NCBI GenBank assembly: GCA_943908365.1
Contig: CALTTH010000033.1
Location: forward strand, 1-49,917
Reading direction: 5' to 3'
Source of the DNA: an uncultured Hyphomicrobiales bacterium
GTDB taxonomy: Bacteria; Pseudomonadota; Alphaproteobacteria; Rhizobiales; Rhizobiaceae
Length of the DNA stretch: 49,917 nt
Shown here: one piece after another, positions 33,945 through 41,377 of the stretch
Layout: every line of letters starts with the position of its first letter
Numbering within the stretch: position 1 is the stretch's first letter
Program-made: the position numbers and the translations under genes
The notes under the pieces: generated by a model
What the model was told of the DNA's origin: nothing
Databases searched by the model: none
What the model saw: only the letters and a program-made list of their open reading frames with translations

Positions 33945-34384
33945 AGCATGTCGATATCTTCACCGATGGCGCCTGTTCGGGCAACCCCGGACCGGGCGGC
34001 TGGGGTGCCGTACTTCGCTATGGCGAGGTGGAAAAGGAACTGAACGGCGGCGAAGCAGACACCACCAACAACCGCATGGAACTGATGGCGGCTATCGAGG
34101 CGCTGAACGCGCTGAAGGCCCCGTGCGAGGTCGATCTTTACACCGATAGCGCTTACGTCAAGGACGGCATCACCAAGTGGATTTTCGGCTGGAAGAAAAA
34201 GGGCTGGAAGACTGCTGACAATAAGCCGGTCAAGAATGTCGAACTCTGGCAGGCGTTGGAGACGGCGCGCGAGCGACACAAGGTCACGCTGCACTGGGTC
34301 AAGGGTCATGCCGGACATCCGGAAAACGAACGCGCCGATGAACTGGCGCGAAAAGGCATGGAACCGTTCAAACGGCGGTCATGA
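33941..34384 (+). CDS. rnhA: Ribonuclease HI
   Basis: A 147-residue nuclease that cuts the RNA strand of RNA-DNA hybrids. The catalytic acids are in DIFTDGACSGNPGPGGWG (Asp), NNRMELMAAIEAL (Glu), YTDSAYVKDGI (Asp) and the C-terminal ENERADELA (Asp), with the His of VKGHAGHPENE. The basic handle region GWKKKGWKT is present. Length is typical. Translation is probably coupled to thrB through the ATGA overlap. Confidence 0.97.
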   Translation: MKHVDIFTDGACSGNPGPGGWGAVLRYGEVEKELNGGEADTTNNRMELMAAIEALNALKAPCEVDLYTDSAYVKDGITKWIFGWKKKGWKTADNKPVKNVELWQALETARERHKVTLHWVKGHAGHPENERADELARKGMEPFKRRS

Positions 34385-34434
34385 AGCGATGGTGTAGTCT
34401 CGGACCGAGCTGCACAGTCGAAGAGGAGAGACAC

Positions 34435-34746
34435 TTGACGATACTTCACTGCGTATTCCTGCGGTTTAAATCCGCAACCACCACGTCCGACAAGCAGGCG
34501 ATCTATGAGGCGATCATGGCGCTCAAGGATGTCATTCCGGGCATTTCCGACATCAAGTGCGGCCAGAACGTATCGTCGGAAGGCTTGAATGGTGGGTTCC
34601 TGGATGGCTTCATCGTTACCTTTGAGAGCACAGAAGCGCGCGACGACTATCTTGTACATCCGGAACATATCGAGGTTGGCGAACGCCTGGCGGGCCTGAC
34701 CGATGGCGGCCTGGCCGGTATCCTCGTTTTCGACATGGCTGTTTGA
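34435..34746 (+). CDS. Dabb-family (stress-responsive A/B barrel) protein
   Basis: A 103-residue dimeric alpha/beta-barrel protein: LHCVFLRFKSATTTSDKQAIYEAI, DIKCGQNVSSEGLNGGFLDGFIVTFES and RDDYLVHPEHIEV match the Dabb pattern. The biochemical role is unknown. TTG at 34435 has GAGGAGAG just upstream and gives the usual N-terminus. An ATG at 34381 overlapping the rnhA stop would add 18 atypical residues but cannot be excluded. Confidence 0.82.
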   Translation: MTILHCVFLRFKSATTTSDKQAIYEAIMALKDVIPGISDIKCGQNVSSEGLNGGFLDGFIVTFESTEARDDYLVHPEHIEVGERLAGLTDGGLAGILVFDMAV

Positions 34747-34777
34747 CCAAACGCAGCCGATTGTCCGACATCCGTGA

Positions 34778-34821
34778 TGAATGGCCCTGGTCACCCGGCT
34801 AGGGGTAACGAGGGCCATTCA
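34778..34821. terminator. Bidirectional terminator between the Dabb gene and znuA
   Basis: TGAATGGCCCT (34778-34788) pairs perfectly with AGGGCCATTCA (34811-34821), with a further short ACCC/GGGT stem inside. It lies between the two convergent stop codons, and GTTTC follows on the plus side. Confidence 0.7.
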
Positions 34822-34829
34822 GTTTCAAA

Positions 34830-35726
34830 TCAGCTGGACTTGTTCATGGCGTCCGAAATCTTGTCGACGTTGTAGCGGAACATTTTCTCATATGTTGGCG
34901 CAGGGCCATTCGCCTTGGAGAGGGACTCGACATAGAGTTCACCGCCCGGCGCCGCACCCGTTGCTTTGGCCACCTGCTTGACCAGTCTCGGGTCATTCGA
35001 GTTTTCGAAGAAATAGGTTTTGACGTGCTCCGCCTTGATCTGATCGATCAGCTTTGCCACGTCGCCGGCAGAGGCTTCCGTTTCCGTCGAAACGCCGAGC
35101 GGGGAGAGGAACGTGACGTTATACTCACGGCCGAAATAGCCGAAGGCATCGTGGCTTGTGAGGATCTTACGGCGATCCTGCGGGATGGAATCGAACTTCT
35201 GGTGCGCGTAACGATCCAATTCATCAAGCTTCTGAAGATAGGCGGCGGCATTTGCCTTGAACTCATCCTTGTCGGCCGGGTCGGCAGCGGCAAGCGTCGT
35301 CTCGATATTCTTCACCCACACCTTGACGTTGACCGGGCTGTTCCAGACATGCGGATCGGTGACGGTCTTGCCGTCCTCATCCATCTCGCGCGTCTTGATG
35401 CCCTCCGAGACATTGACCGGCGTACCCTTGTAGCCCGAGGCGGAGATCAGCCGGTCCATCCATCCTTCCAAGCCAAGTCCGCTGACGAAGACGACATCTG
35501 CCGCTTTCAGGCTTTTCGCATCCGCGGGCGAGGGCTCGAACTCATGCGGGTCGCCATCGGGCTTGACGAGGCTGGTAACCTTCACGTGCTTGCCGCCCAC
35601 CTGCTTCACCACATCGGCGAGGACTGTGAAGGATGCGACGGCTTTCACCTCTCCCGCCGAAGCGGCGGAGGAAAAGGCCATAGCGATGGGAAGTGCAGTC
35701 GAGAGAAGGAAGAGGCGTGGTGACAT
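34830..35726 (-). CDS. znuA: Zinc ABC transporter substrate-binding protein (cluster A-I)
   Basis: A 298-residue periplasmic metal-binding protein with a signal peptide (RLFLLSTALPIAMAFSSAASA). Metal ligands are His in DGDPHEFEPS, DPHVWNSP and SHDAFGYF, plus an acidic residue in FFENSNDPR. Three His ligands are the zinc-type set (TroA/ZnuA), whereas Mn-specific members have His-His-Glu. The His-rich loop typical of enterobacterial ZnuA is missing; a short acidic REMDEDGKTVTD takes its place. ATG at 35726 has AGGAG at seven-base spacing; the ATG at 35732 is too close to it. It is last in the operon. Confidence 0.9.
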   Translation of the reverse strand: MSPRLFLLSTALPIAMAFSSAASAGEVKAVASFTVLADVVKQVGGKHVKVTSLVKPDGDPHEFEPSPADAKSLKAADVVFVSGLGLEGWMDRLISASGYKGTPVNVSEGIKTREMDEDGKTVTDPHVWNSPVNVKVWVKNIETTLAAADPADKDEFKANAAAYLQKLDELDRYAHQKFDSIPQDRRKILTSHDAFGYFGREYNVTFLSPLGVSTETEASAGDVAKLIDQIKAEHVKTYFFENSNDPRLVKQVAKATGAAPGGELYVESLSKANGPAPTYEKMFRYNVDKISDAMNKSS

Positions 35727-35742
35727 TGGCATTCTCCTAAAA

Positions 35743-36615
35743 TTAGCCCTTCAGATGAGGGCGGGTGAAAAGGCGGGAGCCGAGGCCCTCGGGCGCAACC
35801 AGAATGGAGAGCCCGTAGAGACAGGTGGCCGCGATGATGATGGTCGGTCCGGACGCCGTCTCGAAGTGATAGGACGCAACGAGGCCAAGATAGCCGGAAG
35901 CCGCAGCACTGCCGCTGGCAATCGCCAGCATGGCCGGCAGGCTGCGTGCCCAAAGCTGGGCGATCGCGGCTGGTAGCATCATCAGACCCACCGCCATCAG
36001 TGTTCCAAGCGCCTGGAAACTGGCGACCAGATTGATGACGACGAGCAGCAGGAATGCCACGTGATAGATCGGGCCGCGGCCGCCAACGGCGCGGATGAAA
36101 CCGGGGTCGAAGCACTCGGTCACCAGCGGTCGGTAGATAATGGCCATCACCACCAGCGTCAGCGAGGTAATCGCACCGATCTGATAGAGCGCTGGTGCAT
36201 CGATCGCGAGGATCGTGCCGAAGAGCACATGCAGCAGATCGACATTTGAACCGTGCAGGGAGACGATCAGGACCCCAAGCGCCAGCGACGCCAGATAGAA
36301 ACTTGCAAAGCTCGCATCTTCCTGAAGCGGCGTTACGCGACTGACGACACCGGAAAGAAGTGCAACGGAAAGCCCCGCAACAAGGCCGCCCAGCCCCATG
36401 GCTGTCAATGATAGAGAGCCCGCCACCAGATAACCGATTGCGGCGCCCGGAAGAATCGCGTGGCTCAGCGCATCTCCCATCAGACTCATTCGCCGCAGGG
36501 CAAGCAGGACACCGATGGGGCTTGCGCCAACAGAGAGGCAAAGGCAGGCAACGAATGCCCGACGCATGAAGCCGTAATCCTGAAACGGCGCGATGAAGAG
36601 ATCGTAGGCTGTCAT
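35743..36615 (-). CDS. znuB: Zinc ABC transporter permease
   Basis: A 290-residue inner-membrane permease with about eight helices, of the ABC-3 family that also includes manganese permeases. Recognisable parts are FMRRAFVACLCLSVGASPIGVLLALRRMSLMGDALSHAILPG, read in order, and the coupling region near VVINLVASFQALGTLMAVGLMMLPAA. The ATG overlaps the znuC stop as ATGA. Zinc specificity is inferred from the upstream Zur-like box and the ligands of the binding protein. Confidence 0.92.
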   Translation of the reverse strand: MTAYDLFIAPFQDYGFMRRAFVACLCLSVGASPIGVLLALRRMSLMGDALSHAILPGAAIGYLVAGSLSLTAMGLGGLVAGLSVALLSGVVSRVTPLQEDASFASFYLASLALGVLIVSLHGSNVDLLHVLFGTILAIDAPALYQIGAITSLTLVVMAIIYRPLVTECFDPGFIRAVGGRGPIYHVAFLLLVVINLVASFQALGTLMAVGLMMLPAAIAQLWARSLPAMLAIASGSAAASGYLGLVASYHFETASGPTIIIAATCLYGLSILVAPEGLGSRLFTRPHLKG

Positions 36616-37355
36616 GCGGCAGGCTCGCAGATGTCGCTCTTATCGTCCCAGCGTTCGGCCATGGCGCGGGCACGCAGGAGATTGGCAGGCGACATCACAT
36701 CGGCAGTGGCACCCCAGCCAACGAGGTCACGGGCGATCAGCAGCGTCTGAGGAAAATGCGCCCGCACCTGATCGAAATCATGCAGGACGGCAATCACGGT
36801 GCGTCCTTCGCCATGCCAGCGCGCGACGATGTCGAGCAGATCGCGGGTCGTTCTGGCATCGATAGCGGTGAAGGGCTCATCGAGCAGAATGACCTTGGCA
36901 TTCTGCACCAGAAGCCTTGCGAAAAGGACACGCTGGAACTGTCCAGCCGACAGCGAGCCAATCGGCCGTCTCTCGAAGCCCTCAAGACCGACCGCCGACA
37001 ATGCGTTGCGACCTGCGTTCAACTGCCCAGCCGTGACGCGCCCAAATGCGCCCGCCGCCCTCCACGCTCCGAGCAATACGGTATCGAGAACGGAAATTGG
37101 AAAGCGCCGGTTGATATCGGCGGCTTGCGGAAGGTAGCCAAAATCTGTGCGCTTCAAGGAATGAATGATCCGCCCCTCCGATGGCCGCAACTCGCCAACG
37201 ATGGATTTGAGCAGTGTGGATTTGCCTGCACCGTTTGGTCCGGCGATGGCCGTCAGGCTTCCGGCGTGAAACGCACCGGAGATATGATGAACCGCCGGAT
37301 GCCGCTCATAGGCCACGGTGAGATTTTCGATCTGAAGAATGGGCGTGTCGATCAT
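36612..37355 (-). CDS. znuC: Zinc ABC transporter ATP-binding protein
   Basis: A 247-residue ABC ATPase with Walker A GPNGAGKST, Q-loop FGYLPQAAD, signature SLSAGQFQRVLFARLL, Walker B VILLDEPFTAID and switch His in AVLHDFDQV. The QAADINRRFPISVLDTVLLG block is typical of metal-uptake ATPases. ATG at 37355 overlaps the stop of the 40-residue ORF upstream as ATGA and has no good ribosome-binding site of its own, so coupled translation is likely. Confidence 0.92.
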   Translation of the reverse strand: MIDTPILQIENLTVAYERHPAVHHISGAFHAGSLTAIAGPNGAGKSTLLKSIVGELRPSEGRIIHSLKRTDFGYLPQAADINRRFPISVLDTVLLGAWRAAGAFGRVTAGQLNAGRNALSAVGLEGFERRPIGSLSAGQFQRVLFARLLVQNAKVILLDEPFTAIDARTTRDLLDIVARWHGEGRTVIAVLHDFDQVRAHFPQTLLIARDLVGWGATADVMSPANLLRARAMAERWDDKSDICEPAA

Positions 37356-37474
37356 GGCAGAACCACAGCCCAATAGATCGCGGCCCAAAGAGGCAGGAGG
37401 AGGAGGAAAACCAGAAGAATTCGGTGCGCTGCGGATTGGCGCAGCAGGGGAGACGAGAAAAACAGACGCAGCAT
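37352..37474 (-). CDS. 40-residue predicted single-span membrane protein heading the zinc operon
   Basis: ATG at 37474 to TGA at 37352, 40 residues. A basic, amphipathic N-terminus (MLRLFFSSPLLRQSAAHR) is followed by one strongly hydrophobic helix (ILLVFLLLLPLWAAIYWAVV). The stop overlaps the znuC start as ATGA, and the ORF begins 17 nt from the Zur-like box, so it would be co-expressed with the transporter. I do not recognise it. It may be a small accessory subunit or mainly a leader that couples translation into znuC. The ribosome-binding site is weak (GTGAG). Confidence 0.55.
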   Translation of the reverse strand: MLRLFFSSPLLRQSAAHRILLVFLLLLPLWAAIYWAVVLP

Positions 37475-37490
37475 GGCGCGCTCACAAAAA

Positions 37491-37519
37491 TGTTATACCG
37501 TTACTGTTATGGTATAACA
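37491..37519. promoter_or_regulatory. Zur-like operator upstream of the zinc operon
   Basis: The core GTTATGGTATAAC (37506-37518) agrees with the proteobacterial Zur pattern GTTATRnTATAAC. The larger inverted repeat TGTTATACC (37491-37499) with GGTATAACA (37511-37519) makes a perfect 9-bp dyad around 11 nt. Its place just upstream of the operon fits zinc-dependent repression. The consensus is recalled, not searched. Confidence 0.75.
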
Positions 37520-37581
37520 ATTGAGGCGGAACAAAGGCGTATCGATCGTCGGTCTTCACTCTTGCTCAACGACGCCAGATG

Positions 37582-37607
37582 TAAAAGGCCCGACAAGATG
37601 CCGGGCC
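37582..37607 (-). terminator. Terminator of the peroxiredoxin gene
   Basis: Read leftward, GGCCCG, a 9-nt loop and CGGGCC (plus-strand 37587-37592 and 37602-37607) are followed by TTTTAC. This is a normal intrinsic terminator 28 nt after the stop codon. Confidence 0.75.
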
Positions 37608-37634
37608 GATTTTCGATACTGTTTTACGGAATGA

Positions 37635-38120
37635 TCAGAGCTGTTCGATCATCGTGGCAGCGGAGGACACCGTTGCCTGGCCGGGATTTTCTTCGATGTT
37701 CAAAGACTTGACCACGCCGTCATCCACCAGCATAGAATAGCGCTTGGAGCGCACGCCGAGACCGCCACCGGAAAGGTCTGCATCAAGGCCAAGCGCCTTG
37801 GTGAAGGACGCGTCCCAGTCTGCGAGGAAGTGGATCTTGCCCTGGCCGCCGCTCGATTGCGCCCACGCCCCCATGACGTGCCAGTCATTGACAGCAACGA
37901 CGGCGATATCGTCGACGCCGCGTGCGAGGATGGCGTCACGATTTTCCAGATAGCCGGGCAGGTGGTTCAAAGAGCAGGTCGGTGTGAATGCGCCTGGAAC
38001 GGCAAAGACGACAACCTTCTTGCCGCTGAAAAGCTCGTCGGTCGTGGTTTCGACAGGGCCATCCGCGGTCTTTTCCTTGAAGGTCGCGGAAGGCAGCTTG
38101 TCGCCGATCTTGATGGTCAT
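37635..38120 (-). CDS. Peroxiredoxin (Prx5/PrxII type, single cysteine)
   Basis: A 161-residue thiol peroxidase that reduces H2O2 and organic peroxides. The peroxidatic Cys is in PGAFTPTCSLNHLPGY (Cys49), and the Arg partner is in GVRSKRYSML. No other cysteine exists in the protein, so it must be recycled by an external thiol such as glutaredoxin or glutathione. A ribosome-binding GAGCG lies upstream. It is flanked by its own terminator and by a palindromic repeat on the 5' side. Confidence 0.93.
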   Translation of the reverse strand: MTIKIGDKLPSATFKEKTADGPVETTTDELFSGKKVVVFAVPGAFTPTCSLNHLPGYLENRDAILARGVDDIAVVAVNDWHVMGAWAQSSGGQGKIHFLADWDASFTKALGLDADLSGGGLGVRSKRYSMLVDDGVVKSLNIEENPGQATVSSAATMIEQL

Positions 38121-38156
38121 GATATCGCTCCTGTGGCAATGACGGCGCGACTATAG

Positions 38157-38200
38157 AGCATGATCGAGAAAACTGTGAAGCCGTTTTCTCGGATAGCTGA
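38157..38200. repeat. RIME-like short palindromic repeat
   Basis: AGCATGAT followed by CGAGAAAAC (38165-38173) and its perfect partner GTTTTCTCG (38183-38191), then GATAGCTG. The AGCATGAT-x-GAAAAC-x-GTTTTC layout is common between genes in rhizobia. Here it may also end the transcript of the DsbD-like gene. Confidence 0.6.
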
Positions 38201-38206
38201 GATCCC

Positions 38207-39052
38207 TTACTGAGCGGGGAAATTGAGCGGCGCTTCCATGGCGCGCGCGCCGGATTTGACCAGAATGTGCCAGCTCTGTCCCTTTGGATTGTAGCTCTTC
38301 GGCAGACCCTTGATGTTCATGTAGAAGGAGAGTTTGCGCTTGTCGCGCACCAGGTTCTGCGGCTCGAAATAGGCATAGCCCGATGGCCCGGCGACATAGA
38401 TATCCGCCTCCTTCGGAGCACCCTCAGGCAAGTACAACTCCACGCCGAGCAGGGTCTTGTCCGGGGTGATGTGGAAGTTGACCACCTTGAAATCGTCCGA
38501 TGGCGTCTCTGGGAGATTTGCCTTGCTCGACTGGATGAAGGCGACCTCGTCTTCGGTGGCATCCGCCTTCCTGTCGATGTCGAAGCTGGCTTCGAAAGGG
38601 ATGCAGATATTGAGGCAGACGCCGATGAAAGCTGTCAGCTTGGCCGCGTCGGTGTCGTGGCCTGCGCCGGACTGCAATGTGATCGGAAAGTTCACCGGCT
38701 GGTCGTACCCAATATCCGTGATGTCGTCATTCTTGATCAGCTTCGGCACGGGGAACGCCATGGAAGACAGTGTCACGCCGCTTGCCGGGTCGGGCTTCAA
38801 CTGGGGCGGTATGCCAGCCTCCCCCGGCTCGCGCCAATAGGTGATCCAGCCAGGCTTGAGATCGATCTGAAGCACCGCCTCGATTTTTCCACTGCTATCC
38901 GGCGGCAGGCTTACGACGCGCATGCGCCCGCCTTCGCTCGTTGCCCATTCGGTCGTATCGGCCTTGGCAGCCTCTGCAATGACGATCGTTGAAACAACCG
39001 CGATGAAGGCGATCAGAACGGTGCGAAGGGGGGAGGAGATCGAACGGGTCAT
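38207..39052 (-). CDS. Secreted stand-alone DsbD N-terminal-like domain protein
   Basis: A 281-residue protein with a signal peptide (residues about 8-31, TVLIAFIAVVSTIVIAEA then AKA). The mature part resembles the periplasmic N-terminal domain of DsbD/ScsB: LKPGWITYWREPGEAGIPPQ, PVPKLIKNDDITDIGYDQPVNFPI and GVCLNICIP, whose C-x3-C pair could be redox-active. The transmembrane and thioredoxin domains of DsbD are absent, so it must receive electrons from another protein or has another role. It diverges from yqgE. Confidence 0.82.
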   Translation of the reverse strand: MTRSISSPLRTVLIAFIAVVSTIVIAEAAKADTTEWATSEGGRMRVVSLPPDSSGKIEAVLQIDLKPGWITYWREPGEAGIPPQLKPDPASGVTLSSMAFPVPKLIKNDDITDIGYDQPVNFPITLQSGAGHDTDAAKLTAFIGVCLNICIPFEASFDIDRKADATEDEVAFIQSSKANLPETPSDDFKVVNFHITPDKTLLGVELYLPEGAPKEADIYVAGPSGYAYFEPQNLVRDKRKLSFYMNIKGLPKSYNPKGQSWHILVKSGARAMEAPLNFPAQ

Positions 39053-39135
39053 ACTCTTCGTCTAGCGCAACCGGGGTGAAGCGACCAGTTACGATTTTGT
39101 CTCATTCATCATTTTCGGTTGATTGATAGGTCGCT

Positions 39136-39810
39136 ATGCCTCATCCTTACCAAAAGGTGAAACCACACCGGCGTCGCTATGGGGCGCTGAAAGGGGAGGC
39201 GCTCTTGGTTTTTTCGACCCTTATGGACAAGAAGGAACGGGGCTTTCTGGATGGTCAGTTTCTGATCGCCATGCCGGGGCTCGCCAACAGCGCCTTTGAG
39301 CGCTCTGTAATTTATATTTGCGCACATTCGCAGGCCGGTGCCATGGGGTTCATCATCAACCGCGGCCAGCAGATCACCTTCACCGATGTTCTCCTGCATC
39401 TGAAGATCATGGACAGCAACGACGCAATCATGCTGCCCAACCGCACGCGCGACTTTCCCATCCAGTTCGGTGGACCAGTGGAAACGGGCAGGGGCTTTGT
39501 GCTTCATTCCGATGATTACTCCAGCGAATCCAGTATCCCTGTCAGCGACGACATCTCGTTGACGGCCACACTCGACATCGTGCGCGCCATTTCCAATGGC
39601 CGCATGCCGCAGCGCGCAACCATGTTGCTGGGTTATGCCGGCTGGGCGCCGGGTCAGCTCGAAAACGAGATCGCCAATAATGGCTGGTTGAATTGCCCGG
39701 CCTCGGAAGAGCTGATCTTCGACCGGTCTTTGGATGACAAGTACGAGCGCGCGCTTGCTTTGATGGGGGTCGACCCACGCATGCTTTCGGCTGAAGCAGG
39801 GCATGCCTGA
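39136..39810 (+). CDS. YqgE/AlgH family protein (UPF0301)
   Basis: A 224-residue protein of the UPF0301 family, of unknown biochemical function. Typical blocks are FLDGQFLIAMPGLANSAFERSVIYICAHS, GAMGFIINRG, QFGGPVETGRGFVLHS, and GYAGWAPGQLENEIANNGWL. The first 30 residues are variable. ATG at 39136 has a weak AGG site; a start at 39223 (MDKKERGF) would also preserve the whole family domain. Confidence 0.93.
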   Translation: MPHPYQKVKPHRRRYGALKGEALLVFSTLMDKKERGFLDGQFLIAMPGLANSAFERSVIYICAHSQAGAMGFIINRGQQITFTDVLLHLKIMDSNDAIMLPNRTRDFPIQFGGPVETGRGFVLHSDDYSSESSIPVSDDISLTATLDIVRAISNGRMPQRATMLLGYAGWAPGQLENEIANNGWLNCPASEELIFDRSLDDKYERALALMGVDPRMLSAEAGHA

Positions 39811-39913
39811 TCTTCGCTTTGAAAGCGTAGGATGACGAGGAACAAAATTATAGTCGTGACGTTTTCTCCTCGGTAGCCAGCACCGAGCCTGGCATAAACT
39901 AGGGAGAATAGTC

Positions 39914-40105
39914 ATGGGTAGCACATCCGATAAGATCGCTGGTAAGGCAAATGAAGTTGCTGGCAAGGTAAAGCAGGGCGTCGGCTCGGCTACCGGCAAT
40001 GACAGCATGCGCGCCGAAGGTGCTGCGCAGGAAACCAAGGGCAAGGTCCAGACCGCTGCTGGCAAGGCCAAGGATGCCGTCAAGGATACCGTCGACAGAA
40101 TGTAA
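39914..40105 (+). CDS. CsbD family stress-response protein
   Basis: A 63-residue hydrophilic, Ala/Lys/Gly-rich protein. The pattern DKIAGKANEVAGKVKQGVG...AEGAAQETKGKVQ is that of CsbD proteins, which are abundant under general stress or envelope stress in many bacteria; the molecular role is unknown. AGGGAG lies before the ATG. A strong terminator follows. Confidence 0.92.
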   Translation: MGSTSDKIAGKANEVAGKVKQGVGSATGNDSMRAEGAAQETKGKVQTAAGKAKDAVKDTVDRM

Positions 40106-40159
40106 CAGGACGCTTCCTCTCCGTGAGGAGGCCGCACCTGAATGACCTCAAAGGTCACT

Positions 40160-40192
40160 GAGCGCATGTGTTGAAATCCGACACATGCGCTC
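40160..40192 (+). terminator. Terminator after the CsbD gene
   Basis: GAGCGCATGTGT (40160-40171) pairs perfectly over 12 bp with ACACATGCGCTC (40181-40192) around a 9-nt loop, followed by TTCGCTTG. It is a strong hairpin with a short T tract. Confidence 0.75.
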
Positions 40193-40243
40193 TTCGCTTG
40201 CGCAGTCAATTCCCCGATCAATCGTGATGCCCAGGAGATAGGG

Positions 40244-41377
40244 ATGCAACTTTTCTCGTGTGCTGCCTGCGGACAGCCCGTTCACTTCGATAACCGCTCC
40301 TGTGTTCGGTGCGGCCATAGGTTAGCTTTCGTGCCGGAGATGCTTTCGATGGAAGCGTTGGATCCAGCCGGCGACCCGCTCTGGACGCTGGTATCGAAGC
40401 CGGATCATCAGGTCCGCTTCTGCGCCAATGAAGTCAACGACATCTGCAACTGGGCAGTCCCAGCCGATAGCGAAACGCCTTTCTGCCCCGCCTGCAACCA
40501 TAACCGTCTTGTTCCGGATACCTCCACCCAGGACGGCATCGAGCAATGGCGACGCCTTAGCCAGGCGCAGCGGCATCTCTTCTACTCCATGCTGCGCCTT
40601 AACCTGCCCCACCCGAACCGCGATGCCGATCCGCAGGGCGGCCTGGTGTTTGACTTCCTGGTGGACGAGATCGCTGCGGACGGTTCCGTGATCCCCGCCA
40701 TGACGGGCCATGACGAGGGCCTTATCGCCATCCGCGCGGCCGAAGCGGACGATGTGACGCGGGAGCAGGTTCGCGCAAATATGAACGAGCCCTACCGGAC
40801 AATGCTTGGTCATTTCCGCCATGAGGTCGGGCATTTCATCTGGAACAAGCTGGTCCGTGATGCCGGCCGTCTCGAAGCGTTCCGCGCTGCTTTCGGGGAT
40901 GAACGTGAAGATTACGGCGAGGCGTTGAAACGAAATTACGAAGAGGGACCGAAGCCGGGCTGGCAGGAAATCTACATCAGTTCCTACGCCTCGGTTCATC
41001 CCTGGGAAGACTTTGCCGAGTGCTTTGCCCACTATCTTCACATCGTCGATACGCTTGAAACGGCCCATGCCTTCGGCATTGCCATCGAGCCGGAAGGCCA
41101 TGAAGAGATGGCCACCGAAGTGGCGTTCGACCCCTACCGTGCCCGCAGCGCACAGCGTCTCGTCAATGCCTGGGTGCCTCTCAGCGTCGCGCTGAACTCC
41201 ATGCAACGCAGCATGGGTGAAGCCGATCTATACCCCTTCGTACTGACGCCCGCCGTGGTCGAAAAGCTGCAATTCATCCATGACCTGGTTCATGGGAAGA
41301 TCCCGGCGAACTCTGACCTCAATGCACCGGCGCCAGTCTCGAACAACCAAGCCTTTCAGCCGCAGGCTGCAGAGTAA
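40244..41377 (+). CDS. Putative zinc-binding metallopeptidase with N-terminal zinc ribbons
   Basis: A 377-residue protein. The N-terminus has two CxxC pairs (SCAACGQPV, SCVRCGHRL) followed by another Cys cluster (FCANEVNDICNW, PFCPACNHNR), giving likely zinc-ribbon modules. Residues about 110-310 contain LGHFRHEVGHFIWNKL with an HExxH motif and a downstream WEDFAECFAHYLHI block, which supplies a further acidic or His ligand. This matches an alphaproteobacterial family annotated as putative zinc peptidases; its substrate is unknown. It stands alone, with the EAL gene convergent at its end. Confidence 0.85.
   Translation: MQLFSCAACGQPVHFDNRSCVRCGHRLAFVPEMLSMEALDPAGDPLWTLVSKPDHQVRFCANEVNDICNWAVPADSETPFCPACNHNRLVPDTSTQDGIEQWRRLSQAQRHLFYSMLRLNLPHPNRDADPQGGLVFDFLVDEIAADGSVIPAMTGHDEGLIAIRAAEADDVTREQVRANMNEPYRTMLGHFRHEVGHFIWNKLVRDAGRLEAFRAAFGDEREDYGEALKRNYEEGPKPGWQEIYISSYASVHPWEDFAECFAHYLHIVDTLETAHAFGIAIEPEGHEEMATEVAFDPYRARSAQRLVNAWVPLSVALNSMQRSMGEADLYPFVLTPAVVEKLQFIHDLVHGKIPANSDLNAPAPVSNNQAFQPQAAE

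Noticed and set aside
37491..37519. MntR or Fur/Irr box as an alternative reading of the palindrome
   Set aside because: The GTTAT-x-ATAAC core and the three-His ligand set of the binding protein fit zinc regulation better. No Fur/Irr-type hexamer repeats were seen.
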